This document shows, in pieces, positions 38,045 through 47,500 of a stretch of DNA of 64,000 bases. The notes beneath the pieces were generated by a model that saw only the letters and a program-made list of their open reading frames with translations, searched no databases and was not told where the DNA came from. The translations under genes were made by a program, and so were the position numbers. The DNA comes from Methylomonas montana (GTDB taxonomy: Bacteria; Pseudomonadota; Gammaproteobacteria; Methylococcales; Methylomonadaceae). Positions within the stretch are counted from its first letter, which is position 1. Each line of letters begins with the position of its first letter. Location of the stretch: the NCBI RefSeq assembly GCF_030490285.1, contig NZ_CP129884.1:2790001-2854000 (forward strand), written 5' to 3'.

Positions 38045-39976
38045 TTACTTCCCACCGCCAATCAAAGCTACCATCTCCTCCCGCTGAATCACCTCTTTCT
38101 CCTGCAACAGCTCAGCCAGCTTATCCAAATAACCGCGTTTTTCGCTCAATATCTTTTGCGCCCGGCGTTCGGCGTCTTCGATTAGCGCCTTGATTTCGGC
38201 ATCGACAACACGGGCGGTTTCTTCGCTGTAGTTGCGTTGTTCGGACATGTCGCCAGGCAGAAATTGCAGTTGCTGGCGTTGGCCGTAGATTAACGGTCCG
38301 AGTTTTTTGCTCATACCCAGATAACAAACCATGTTGCGGGCGATTTCGCTGGCTTTTTCCAGGTCGTTTTGGGCGCCGGTGGAGACGCTTTGCAGAGCCA
38401 GTTGTTCGGCGACGCGGCCACCGAGCAGGATCGCCAGTTGGTCTTTCAATTCGGTTTCAGTGGACAAGTATTTTTCCTCGACCGGCAGTTGCAAGGTAAA
38501 ACCCAGCGCCGAAACGCCGCGCGGGATGATCGAGATTTTGTGCACCGGCTGGCCGGTGGGCACGTTTTCCGCGACCAGCGCGTGTCCGGCTTCGTGGTAG
38601 GCCACCCTGCGTTTTTCCTCGGGGCCAAGGATGCGGTTTTTCTTTTCCGGGCCTGCCATCACTCTATCGATGGCAGCCTCGAAATCGGCCATATTGACGG
38701 TGTCGCGGCCACTGCGCGCAGCCATGATCGCCGCTTCGTTGGCGATGTTGGACAGATCGGCGCCGACGAAACCGGGGGTACGTTTGGCGACGGTGCTTAG
38801 GTCAATGTCTTTGTCCAATTGCATGGCTTTGCTATGCAATTTCAGGATTTCGATACGGTCGTGCAAATCCGGTTTGTCGACGACGATTTGCCTGTCGAAG
38901 CGGCCGGCACGCAGCAAGGCTTTATCCAAAATTTCCGGACGGTTGGTCGCAGCCATCACCACCACGCCGGAGGTGGCATCGAAGCCGTCCATTTCGGTCA
39001 ATAACTGGTTTAGGGTTTGTTCACGTTCGTCGTTGCCGCCCATGATGGCCGGGCCGCCGCGCGAACGGCCAATCGCATCCAGTTCGTCGATGAAGATGAT
39101 GCACGGGGCTTTTTGCCTGGCTTGTTCGAACAAATCCCGCACCCGCGCCGCGCCGATACCGACGAACATTTCGATAAATTCCGAGGCACTAATGTTAAAG
39201 AACGGCACCCCGGCTTCGCCGGACACCGCGCGGGCCAACAGGGTTTTACCGGTGCCCGGCGAGCCGACCAGCAACACGCCTTTCGGCATCCGCCCGCCCA
39301 GCTTTTGCAGTTTTTCGGGGGATTTTAAAAACTCGATGGTTTCCTTCAACTCCTGTTTGGCACTCTCAGCGCCGGCCACGTCGTCGAAAGTGGTTTTGGA
39401 GGTTTCCTGCTGGATACGGATTTTATTACCCAAGTTAAGAAAGCCGCGCCCTGCGCCGCCGGTCATTTTCGGCAATAGCCACATCCAGATACCGGCAAAT
39501 ATCGCGATGGGAATCACCCAGTTGAACAGCAAATTGCTCAGCCAGTTATCTCCGCTTCTGACCACATACTCGACTTTGTGCTCTTGCAGATTTTTAACCA
39601 GCGACTCGTCCCACAACGGTATCGTGAAGAAGTGCTTGCCGATTTTTTTGTCTTCTTCTTTTAACGTGCCGTTGATGAAGCGTTGGGTGACGACGGCATT
39701 TTCGATTTTATTGTCGTTAACCAAGGTTAAAAACTGGCTGTAGGGAATTTCCTGGCCCTGAATGCGCTCGCCGCCGGCAAATAAGGACAACACGAAAATG
39801 CCCAGCAGCACATACAACCAGAGCCGCGAAGGTTTCGTTTCAGAGCCTTCCGGTTTGCTGGCATCCGGCTGAGGTTTAGCCAAAGACTGCCATGTCGACT
39901 TGAGCCAAGCCCATATCGTGCATAACAAATCGATTAGAGCTTGATAAAGCTCGGTCAGTTTTTGTTTATCTATCAT
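38045..39976 (-). CDS. ftsH: FtsH-family ATP-dependent zinc metalloprotease (paralogue-like)
   Basis: Product of 643 residues. A hydrophilic N-terminal extension of about 50 residues precedes TM1 (LWLYVLLGIFVLSLFAGG), then a periplasmic loop and TM2 (WVIPIAIFAGIWMWLLP). The AAA domain has Walker A GSPGTGKT (238-245; canonical FtsH has GPPGTGKT), pore loop FVGIG, Walker B IIFIDELDAIG and arginine-finger region RAGRFDRQ. The protease has HEAGH (461-465), with the third zinc ligand in the NDLEKA region. FtsH degrades membrane and short-lived cytosolic proteins. The N-terminal extension and motif variants suggest a second FtsH rather than the housekeeping one; that is inference. Confidence 0.9.
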   Translation of the reverse strand: MIDKQKLTELYQALIDLLCTIWAWLKSTWQSLAKPQPDASKPEGSETKPSRLWLYVLLGIFVLSLFAGGERIQGQEIPYSQFLTLVNDNKIENAVVTQRFINGTLKEEDKKIGKHFFTIPLWDESLVKNLQEHKVEYVVRSGDNWLSNLLFNWVIPIAIFAGIWMWLLPKMTGGAGRGFLNLGNKIRIQQETSKTTFDDVAGAESAKQELKETIEFLKSPEKLQKLGGRMPKGVLLVGSPGTGKTLLARAVSGEAGVPFFNISASEFIEMFVGIGAARVRDLFEQARQKAPCIIFIDELDAIGRSRGGPAIMGGNDEREQTLNQLLTEMDGFDATSGVVVMAATNRPEILDKALLRAGRFDRQIVVDKPDLHDRIEILKLHSKAMQLDKDIDLSTVAKRTPGFVGADLSNIANEAAIMAARSGRDTVNMADFEAAIDRVMAGPEKKNRILGPEEKRRVAYHEAGHALVAENVPTGQPVHKISIIPRGVSALGFTLQLPVEEKYLSTETELKDQLAILLGGRVAEQLALQSVSTGAQNDLEKASEIARNMVCYLGMSKKLGPLIYGQRQQLQFLPGDMSEQRNYSEETARVVDAEIKALIEDAERRAQKILSEKRGYLDKLAELLQEKEVIQREEMVALIGGGK

Positions 39977-40344
39977 GGCGCGTTGCCCCCGCTGTATTTT
40001 TTGTGGGTTTACTCTACGCTAGTTTTACCAGATTTTATCGACTAATCAATCGCCACCAAGATAACGGATAAATGACAAGCGCTGTAGCCACTCAATCGCA
40101 TGGCTATTTGGCTAAAACCCAAAAATTGCCTTCAAGATGAGGGGATTTTTAACCATTCGCTAAAATCAAATTTGCATCCAAATTTTCGGATATTTGGTAC
40201 ATCAGGATAAACCGTGATATTGCACAACCTGACTATCAATTGAGTTGCTGTTTAGGCGTAATTGCTATTTAATGATACCGATAACAACAACCAGGACGCA
40301 TACGTCCCGCAACTCATTTTTCCCAACCTTGAAGGAGGGACAAA
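39977..40344. promoter_or_regulatory. 368-base divergent intergenic region
   Basis: It separates ftsH (minus) from the envelope operon (plus) and must hold promoters for both. Visible elements are a small palindrome GGACG-CATA-CGTCC (40294-40307), 37 bases before ATG 40345, and a strong AAGGAGGG ribosome site ending a few bases before that ATG. No coding sequence is seen. A TTGCTG / TATTTAATG pair near 40240-40275 is a possible but weak promoter. Confidence 0.35.
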
Positions 40345-41046
40345 ATGCCAAACTCACTGAGCAAGTTGCTCTTTAGTGTATTCAAAGATCCGGTGGAACA
40401 GGTCGGCATCGCGCTGCCATCGGCAGCCTTGGTCGCGGTGTTTTTCAGTTACCGAGAGCAGATCCATCCGGCCTTACGGCACTTGCCGGACCCTTTCGCC
40501 GCCAGCACCGCCGGCGCGGTGATTTTTTTAGTGTTGACGCTGGCAGTCACCATCATTATCAAAAGACTCTCGCACGATATACTCAACAGCCTGTACGACC
40601 GGCTTTACCGCGACCGCAAACGCCGTAAGGAAGTCAGTTGGTATCGGCGCGCTCAAAACCTCGCGCTATCCACCAACGACCCCTTACTCAGCAAATACTG
40701 CGAAGCGCTAGACCGGCTGCGGGACAACAATAACCCGGTCGTCGCCCAAGTCGATGCGCTGCAAATCCAATCCAAATTGGCGCGCAGCCTGACCTTGATA
40801 TTGGCGATCTTTAGTTTGGTATTGTTGAGCAAACATCTGTTTTTACTGGCCCTGGTCTGCAGTGTTGTCACTGCGCTGATGCTAAGCAGTTTTCTAAAGG
40901 ACCGCTGGACAGCATCGGAATTGGTTTATCGGGCGCTTTACGAAACGTATTACCGGCAGGAACGCCGACGCCCGATATGGGCATCGCCGATTTTTCATGC
41001 CAATAAAACCACATCCCGGCCGCGCGATATAGAGTCAATCAGTTAG
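40345..41046 (+). CDS. Unknown four-helix membrane protein
   Basis: Product of 233 residues with a very strong ribosome site (AAGGAGGG). Hydrophobic segments: VGIALPSAALVAVFFSY (about 20-36), AGAVIFLVLTLAVTIII (about 55-72), LTLILAIFSLVLLSKHL (about 148-165) and FLLALVCSVVTALMLSS (about 167-183). A basic cytoplasmic-type loop of about 70 residues lies between helices 2 and 3 (RLYRDRKRRKEVSWYRRAQ), and the C-terminus is Arg-rich (RQERRRP). I recognise no family. It is the first gene of a set leading to a peptidoglycan hydrolase at 43290, from which a role in the envelope is inferred. Confidence 0.7.
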   Translation: MPNSLSKLLFSVFKDPVEQVGIALPSAALVAVFFSYREQIHPALRHLPDPFAASTAGAVIFLVLTLAVTIIIKRLSHDILNSLYDRLYRDRKRRKEVSWYRRAQNLALSTNDPLLSKYCEALDRLRDNNNPVVAQVDALQIQSKLARSLTLILAIFSLVLLSKHLFLLALVCSVVTALMLSSFLKDRWTASELVYRALYETYYRQERRRPIWASPIFHANKTTSRPRDIESIS

Positions 41047-41251
41047 CGTACTCCCTACCGGAATACGATGCGTATTTCAGGCTAGAGGATAGTCCGACAT
41101 GGCCGGTTATCGCACCGGCTCGCCGAGATCGTGCGCGCGAAGGCACCGAGAACAAATACTAGACCGGCTGGTTAGCCGGGTATATTATCCGGCTACTGAG
41201 CCACACCAGAGACCTTGCTGATCCGTTGGATCATTACAAAAAGGCGGACTT

Positions 41252-42598
41252 ATGAATAAACCAAGCTATCCACTACAAGCCTTAATTTACGCAGGCCTCA
41301 GCCTGCTACCGCTCTCCGCGTTCGCACAAACCGCGGCGGTTAACGGTGAAGAAAAACCGATCGCACTATCCGTCCATTTTTTAGTGACCTTGGGTATCAT
41401 GGCGGTGATCGTCATCGCTGTTTTACTGTACTTACGGCATCTGCAAAAAACCTTTCTGGAAACCTGCACCCAGGAAAAACAACTGGCGCTATTCTTCCAA
41501 AGCCCGGCCGGCCTGCCGGAAGGCACGATACGCGGCGTCATTGCGATGTTGATCGTCACCGCCTCCATGCTGTTTTTGGCGTTACCCAATAATCAATTTC
41601 CCGATGTGCTGGGCGGCATCCTCGGCACCATCATCGGTTTTTATTTTGGCGCCAGGGGCCAGAACAAGGACTCCGAAAGCGGCGTGTTACAGCAAGCCAA
41701 GGAAGCCACCAGTCAGCGCGATGAGGCCATCAGCCAGCAACAACAATCCAAGACTGACAGCATGCTGAAAACGCTCGGAACCGGCATCGACATGGCCCGC
41801 GCCGTTGCCGGTTTGCTGCCCAAGGAGGTCGGCGGTAAATACGTCGATCTGGCCAACAAAGTGGAAAAAGGCGTCACCGTTGCCAAAGGCTTGATGGACG
41901 GCGGCAAAATCGAAGACGCGCTCAGCGCCGTTACTGACACGCAAAATACGCTGGATCAGGACGGCCCGTTGACCGACATCGTCGGCAGCGCGGTGAAAAC
42001 TTTCGGCGCCACCCTTGGCACCTTCATGCCGCCGGCAGCATTGATCGCGGCGCTGGTGGCCGGTACCGTCAAACTGACCGGCATTTATTATCAAAAATGG
42101 AAAGCCCGGATTTTACACATGCCATTTTCGCCGGCCGCCGGCTTGACGCTGGAGCCGGTCGACGACAATACCGGTTTCATGTTGTTACGGCAAAGCCCCT
42201 TATTCAATGTCGCATTTCAGGCACAAATGGATAATCCCAAATTTCTGAAAGACGCCGTGAACGATTTCATCGGCAATGCCAATTCGGCGGAACTATTCGA
42301 AAAATATGCCGAGTCAGGCGGCTTTAAAACCATCGAACAATTCGAGGAAGGCCTGGACGAATTTCATCGCGCCGCCGCCGATCGAGAATTGAAATCCTTG
42401 ATCCTGGCCCGCGACCCGGCCATGTTCGGCCAAACCGGCGGTTACGAATCAGTGTTGCAGGCCGTCGACAAGCTGCACCAAAACCCGGAGGCCTTGCGGG
42501 ATTTGGACAGTTTGATCGTAGTCACCGAAAAGCTACAAGCCGAGGACAAACCCGTCGCCGGCATGATCAAACAAATCTTGGAGGGCAAAGCCTCATGA
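41252..42598 (+). CDS. Unknown membrane protein with large soluble C-terminal domain
   Basis: Product of 448 residues. The N-terminal hydrophobic segment ends LSAFAQ and could be a cleaved signal. Helices follow at about 45-65 (FLVTLGIMAVIVIAVLLYL), 93-110 (GVIAMLIVTASMLFLALP) and 118-134 (VLGGILGTIIGFYFGARG). A Gln/Ser-rich linker (about 140-165) leads to a 280-residue soluble part with an Ala/Gly-rich segment (GTFMPPAALIAALVAGTVKL) that may insert in or touch the membrane. No family is recognised. It overlaps the lipoprotein gene by four bases, so the two are translationally coupled and probably interact. Confidence 0.7.
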   Translation: MNKPSYPLQALIYAGLSLLPLSAFAQTAAVNGEEKPIALSVHFLVTLGIMAVIVIAVLLYLRHLQKTFLETCTQEKQLALFFQSPAGLPEGTIRGVIAMLIVTASMLFLALPNNQFPDVLGGILGTIIGFYFGARGQNKDSESGVLQQAKEATSQRDEAISQQQQSKTDSMLKTLGTGIDMARAVAGLLPKEVGGKYVDLANKVEKGVTVAKGLMDGGKIEDALSAVTDTQNTLDQDGPLTDIVGSAVKTFGATLGTFMPPAALIAALVAGTVKLTGIYYQKWKARILHMPFSPAAGLTLEPVDDNTGFMLLRQSPLFNVAFQAQMDNPKFLKDAVNDFIGNANSAELFEKYAESGGFKTIEQFEEGLDEFHRAAADRELKSLILARDPAMFGQTGGYESVLQAVDKLHQNPEALRDLDSLIVVTEKLQAEDKPVAGMIKQILEGKAS

Positions 42599-43263
42599 AG
42601 CCTAACCTGAAAACCGTCATGCCGATATTATTAGCCGGCTTATTAATCTCCGGCTGCGCCACCCGACAATTGAAAAATTTCAAAGAAGCCGCCGCCCAAA
42701 ACAATTGGCAGGAAATTGCCGGTGCGGAAGTCGATTGCAAAGCCGACGATCAGGCCTGCAACCAGTTGCATTTACTGAAAGGCGACGCCTGTTACCGATT
42801 GGCTAAACAAAACGCCGACACCGTCAAAAACTACCAATGCGCCGCCGAGCAATTGGAACTGGGCATACGCCAGACACCTGACTGGACTGCGGCGGAAGCC
42901 GCAGTCGGCAAACGCGCCCAGTATTTTGAAAACTGGTGCGAATCGCTACGTTTATTGCGTAGCGAACAAACCAGTACAGCCACCGCGGTGCCGTACAATC
43001 AAAAACTACTCGGCTGCGCCCGCGAGTTTCTACAAGCCCCCGGCGATTTAAAACCGGCCGCCACATTTTTTCTGCATAACGCCGAACTGGCGACCATTCG
43101 CTTTCAAATCGACGCTACCGGTAGTTGTCAGGCACTGAAGCAATTACAGCAAAACGAAGCCCAAGCCGCCCTACAAGCCGCGCAGAGCCGCTACGCCGAC
43201 CATCATCGGCGCTTGTTGAACGACATCGCCGGAATCAAAGCCTCGATTCCCGGCTGCCCATAA
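42595..43263 (+). CDS. Unknown Cys-rich lipoprotein
   Basis: Product of 222 residues. The signal peptide ends in lipobox LISG|C, so the mature protein is lipid-anchored; Ala at +2 points to the outer membrane. Besides the lipidated Cys it has about nine more (DCKADDQAC, GDAC, NYQC, NWC, LGC, GSC, PGC), enough for several disulphides. Helical-repeat-like segments (KGDACYRLAKQNADTV, AEQLELGIRQTP) recall TPR/Sel1-like solenoids, but I cannot assign a family. It is coupled by a four-base overlap to the membrane protein upstream and followed after 26 bases by the peptidoglycan hydrolase. Confidence 0.72.
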   Translation: MKPNLKTVMPILLAGLLISGCATRQLKNFKEAAAQNNWQEIAGAEVDCKADDQACNQLHLLKGDACYRLAKQNADTVKNYQCAAEQLELGIRQTPDWTAAEAAVGKRAQYFENWCESLRLLRSEQTSTATAVPYNQKLLGCAREFLQAPGDLKPAATFFLHNAELATIRFQIDATGSCQALKQLQQNEAQAALQAAQSRYADHHRRLLNDIAGIKASIPGCP

Positions 43264-43289
43264 GCCTTTAGCAAAGATAGGAGCCGATC

Positions 43290-44228
43290 ATGGCATTTAG
43301 TCGCCCTCTTAAATTTCAACTTCCGATGCTGCGTGGCCGCGACGTGCTTGAAGTACAACTGCGCTTAAAAGCCTTGCAGATTCATAATATCGGCCAACCT
43401 GACGGTTTATTCGGCGCCAAGACATCCGCCGCGGTATTGGAGTTTCAAAACAGCCATGGTCTGAAAGGCGACGGCATCGTCGGGCCGCTGACTTGGGCCA
43501 GCTTGTTCCAGGACGACAGCTTACCCAATACGCTACGGCAAGCCGCCAACGATGCGGGCAGCCAGGTGCTCGGCCAAGATTTACTCAATGAGCTGAAAAC
43601 CAAACATGCCTACCAAAACGGTGTGTCATGGTCTTTAAGCGGGCAAGGATTATTGATCGACAACGACAGCATCCCGCAAGGTAGCGGCGGCGAGCCGAAA
43701 ACGATCGCACGAGTTTGGAGTCAATACAGCAGCCCGTTGACGCATTGGTCGACCGAGCTGAAAGTACCGGTGGAACTGATCATAGCCACCATCTGCACCG
43801 AATCGTCCGGCAACCAGAACGCGGTGCGCGAGGAACCCGGCTTTATCGACGAAGTCCGCACTCCGCATAAAATCTCGCCGGGCTTGATGCAAACCCTTAT
43901 TTCCACCGCGCGCGCCGCCTTGAACAAAGACGATATCGATAAAGCCTGGCTGCTGAACCCCAGTAATTCGATCCAGGCTGGCACTGCTTACATTGCCGGG
44001 CAATGGAAGCAGACCCATTTCGATCCGCCGAAAGTGGCCTGTGCCTACAATGCCGGCGGCATTTATCACAACGACTCCGCCCGCAATCGCTGGAAAATGC
44101 GTCAATACCCGATCGGTAGCGCCGAGCACGCCGACCGCTATGTGAAATGGTTTAACGATTGCTTTATCTTTTTCGACAAAAACGGCGGCGCGCCGGAATG
44201 CAGTTTTTTTAACGCGTTGCGGAAATAA
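43290..44228 (+). CDS. Leaderless peptidoglycan hydrolase, PG-binding plus SLT domains
   Basis: Product of 312 residues with a TAGGAG ribosome site. An N-terminal PG_binding_1 domain is at about 12-75 (GRDVLEVQLRLKALQI, QPDGLFGAKTSAAVLEFQ, GLKGDGIVGPLTW). A middle linker follows, then a lytic-transglycosylase (SLT) domain at about 150-290. This has VELIIATICTESSG with the catalytic Glu, the SPGLMQTLI motif, NPSNSIQAGTAYI and VACAYNAGGIYHN. There is no signal peptide, as in phage endolysins and secreted cell-wall effectors, so something else must carry it to the wall. It ends the operon and is followed by a hairpin terminator. Confidence 0.85.
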   Translation: MAFSRPLKFQLPMLRGRDVLEVQLRLKALQIHNIGQPDGLFGAKTSAAVLEFQNSHGLKGDGIVGPLTWASLFQDDSLPNTLRQAANDAGSQVLGQDLLNELKTKHAYQNGVSWSLSGQGLLIDNDSIPQGSGGEPKTIARVWSQYSSPLTHWSTELKVPVELIIATICTESSGNQNAVREEPGFIDEVRTPHKISPGLMQTLISTARAALNKDDIDKAWLLNPSNSIQAGTAYIAGQWKQTHFDPPKVACAYNAGGIYHNDSARNRWKMRQYPIGSAEHADRYVKWFNDCFIFFDKNGGAPECSFFNALRK

Positions 44229-44265
44229 TCCCGGCTTACGCAACAGTCAATCAACGCTCAATTTA

Positions 44266-44296
44266 TCTCCCCCCTTCTGATCTAGGGGGATTTATT
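44266..44296 (+). terminator. Terminator after the envelope operon
   Basis: CCCCCT (44270-44275) pairs with AGGGGG (44284-44289) around an 8-base loop, followed by ATTTATT. It lies about 40 bases after the hydrolase stop. The remaining bases to 44542 hold no gene I can support. Confidence 0.6.
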
Positions 44297-44542
44297 CCAA
44301 AAAATCTTCCCCGATCTCGACCACAGCGCCACGCCGCCTAAAGCGCCTTTGTTGCAGCCTGCGTTTTAAATGCATGACACATACGCGTCGGCTACGACAA
44401 TCATATTCCTCTTCAGTTTGACAATTCCGGCAGCTGAGGAATCTTAGCGGCATGGATGTGTCGATTAGGCTAAGGTATTGCCGCATTGCCTACATCCATG
44501 GCATAACATCGGCCGACCTTCTTGCCAACCATGAGGCCCAAC

Positions 44543-47500
44543 ATGCTGCAAAAACGCTTGATTGCCCTGCTGTTGCTGTTGATCTTGTTGCCAACCTTGT
44601 TGGTCGGCTGGATGGCCTATCGGTTTGCGATCGACAATATCCGGGAAGATCGCTTCAAAATCGTCGGCCGCGTCGCTGAAAGCCGCCACGAGCAACTCAA
44701 GTTGGTATTGCAACGCGCCGATAGCCGCGCCCATGCTTATCTAGCCGATGTGTTGATGAAATGCGTGACGGGGGACAATCTGCATCGCGATTGCGCTGCC
44801 AACTTTTTAAACGATTATTTGCACACCGAGGGAGCCAGCGGCGTTTCGTTTTTTCGGCCCGATGCCGATTCTGGTACGGTTAGCGCCGGCGACAAATCTG
44901 TTTCGATTAGCGATATCAAGCCCTTTCAAGCGGACCAGTTAGCAGACTTTAGCAAACCGCTAGCTGGACAAAGCCGGTTTTACTATGTCGTCGCTAAAGA
45001 CGCAAAATCACCCTGGCAACTGCTGGTCACGTATCCGGTCAGTCTGATACAAAGCATCTTTGCCGCGCATCGTGATTTAGGCCAATCCGGCGAATCTTTC
45101 CTGGCCGATGGCAATGGCTTCTTCGTCACCGCCTCCCGCTATTACAGTACACAAGGCAATAGTCACCCGATCTCCGCGCGGCCGATGCAGGCCTGCTTGA
45201 GCCGGCAAAACACCGCCATGATAGACAGCGATTATCGCGGCCGAGTGGTTATCCACGGCTTTCGCTATATTCCGGAAACCGGCGGTGGTTGCATCATGGC
45301 CCATATCGAAAAAGCCGAGGCCTTGGCATCGATTCAAGCGCTGGAAAAACAAATGCTGGTCATCGTGCTGTTGTTTGTCGGCTTGACCACGGTAACCGCC
45401 AATGCCCTGGCTAGGCGCATCGTCAGGCCGATTTCCCGTCTGACTTGTACCGCCAGACGGATACGCGACGGCGATCTGTCGGTGCGTGCCGAGGTCGCCG
45501 GCTTAGACGAGATTGCCGAACTGGCCAGCTCCTTTAATCACATGACCGACGCGCTGGCGGATGCACAACACAATCTGGAAGCCAAGGTCGCCGAGCGTAC
45601 TCAGGCGCTCCGCACCAGCGAAGAGCGTTACATGCTGGCCGAACGCGCGGTCAACGACGGCATCTGGGACTGGAATATCCTCACCCATGATTACTACCTG
45701 TCACCGCGCTGGAACAAGATCCTTGGCTATGCTGATGGCGAATTACCCAATGTCGAATCGATTTTCTTCGAACTGATTCATCCGGACGACAAACACCGAG
45801 CCAGCGAAGTATTTCGTCGGCATCTGGAATACAACGAACGCTATACCACCGAATTGCGTTTGCGCCACAAGGACGGCAGTTATCGTTGGGTGCTGGACCG
45901 CGGCGAGGCTATCCGTGATGTTGACGGCCACCCGGTGCGGATGGTCGGCTCGATCACCGACATCACCGAACGTAAGGCCGCCGAAGCCGAATTGCTGAAA
46001 TACCGCGAACATCTGGAAGAATTGGTCGCCTTGGCCACCACCGAAGTCAAAGCCATTGTGCAAACGGCGGTAAACGGCGTGATTTCGATCGACAGCAACG
46101 GTTTGATTAGAATGTTCAATCCGGCAGCCGAAAAGCTATTCGGCTGGAGCAGCGCGGAAATCGTCGGCAAAAATGTCTCATTGCTGATGCCCGAACCCGA
46201 TGCCTCCGCCCACGACAGTTACATTCAACATTTTCTAGCCACCAACCAAGCCAAAATTCTCGGCATCGAACGGGAAGTGGTAGCCCAGCGCAAGGACGGC
46301 AGCCGCTTTCCAGCCAACCTGGCGGTTGGTCACGGCATCATCTCCGAGGGCCGGCATCTGTTCGTCGGCTTCATTTCCGACATTACCCTGCAAAAACAGG
46401 CCGAACAGGAGCTGAGATTAGCCAAAGAAGCCGCTGAGGCGGCCGCCAAAGCCAAAGCCAATTTCCTGGCCAATATGAGTCACGAAATTCGCACGCCGAT
46501 GAACACGGTGATCGGTTTCGCCGAAGTGGCCTTGCAGGATCAAAACCTTTCCAACGATACCCGGAGCCATATCAAGACCATCCTCAGTTCAGGCCGGCAC
46601 CTGCTGGGCGTCATCAACGATATCCTGGACTTTTCCAAAATCGAAGCCGGCAAAGTCGATTTGGAGTCGGTGTGTTTCAACCTGCCGTTCGCGGTGCAGG
46701 AGGCTTTGCAGATCATGGGCTTGCGCGCCGCCGAGAAAGGCCTGCGCATCGACCTGGCGATCGAAGCCGGTCTGCCGCATCATTTCGTCGGCGATCCCAA
46801 TCGCTTGCGGCAAGTGATTTTGAATCTGGTCGGCAATTCGGTGAAATTTACCGACACCGGCAGCATATCCGTCACTATCACGCGCGCCGAAGGCATTGAA
46901 ATGCTACATTTCGCCATCGCCGACACCGGTATCGGCATGACGCCGGAACAAACCGAACGCATCTTCGAATCGTTCTCGCAAGCCGACGCCACCACCAGCC
47001 GCCGCTTCGGCGGCACCGGTCTGGGCACCACCATCAGCAAGCAAATCGTCGAACTGATGGGCGGGCGGATTTGGGTGACAAGCGAATTGGGCGTGGGTTC
47101 GGTGTTTCATTTCACCGTGCATCTGCCGGAATCGGCGACCACAGATAACTGTCTGTATCAAGTCAGCGCCCCGCGGCCGGTGGCCTATTTCTCGCCGCGC
47201 CGCTTCAAAGTGTTGTTGGCCGAGGACATCGAAGCCAATGCCACGCTGGCCCGTCTACGACTAGAACAACAAGGCCACCAAGTAAGTTGGGTGAAAAACG
47301 GCCAGGAAGCGGTCGATGCCTTCCGTAGTGGCGGCCACGACCTGATCCTGATGGATTTGCAAATGCCTGTGCTGGACGGCATAGCGGCAACCCGTCAGAT
47401 TCGCGAGCTGGAAAAAGCCGGCGGTGGACATATCCCCATTCTGGCATTGACCGCCAGCGTGTTGAGCCATGAACGCCAGGAATCGCTGGATGCCGGCATG

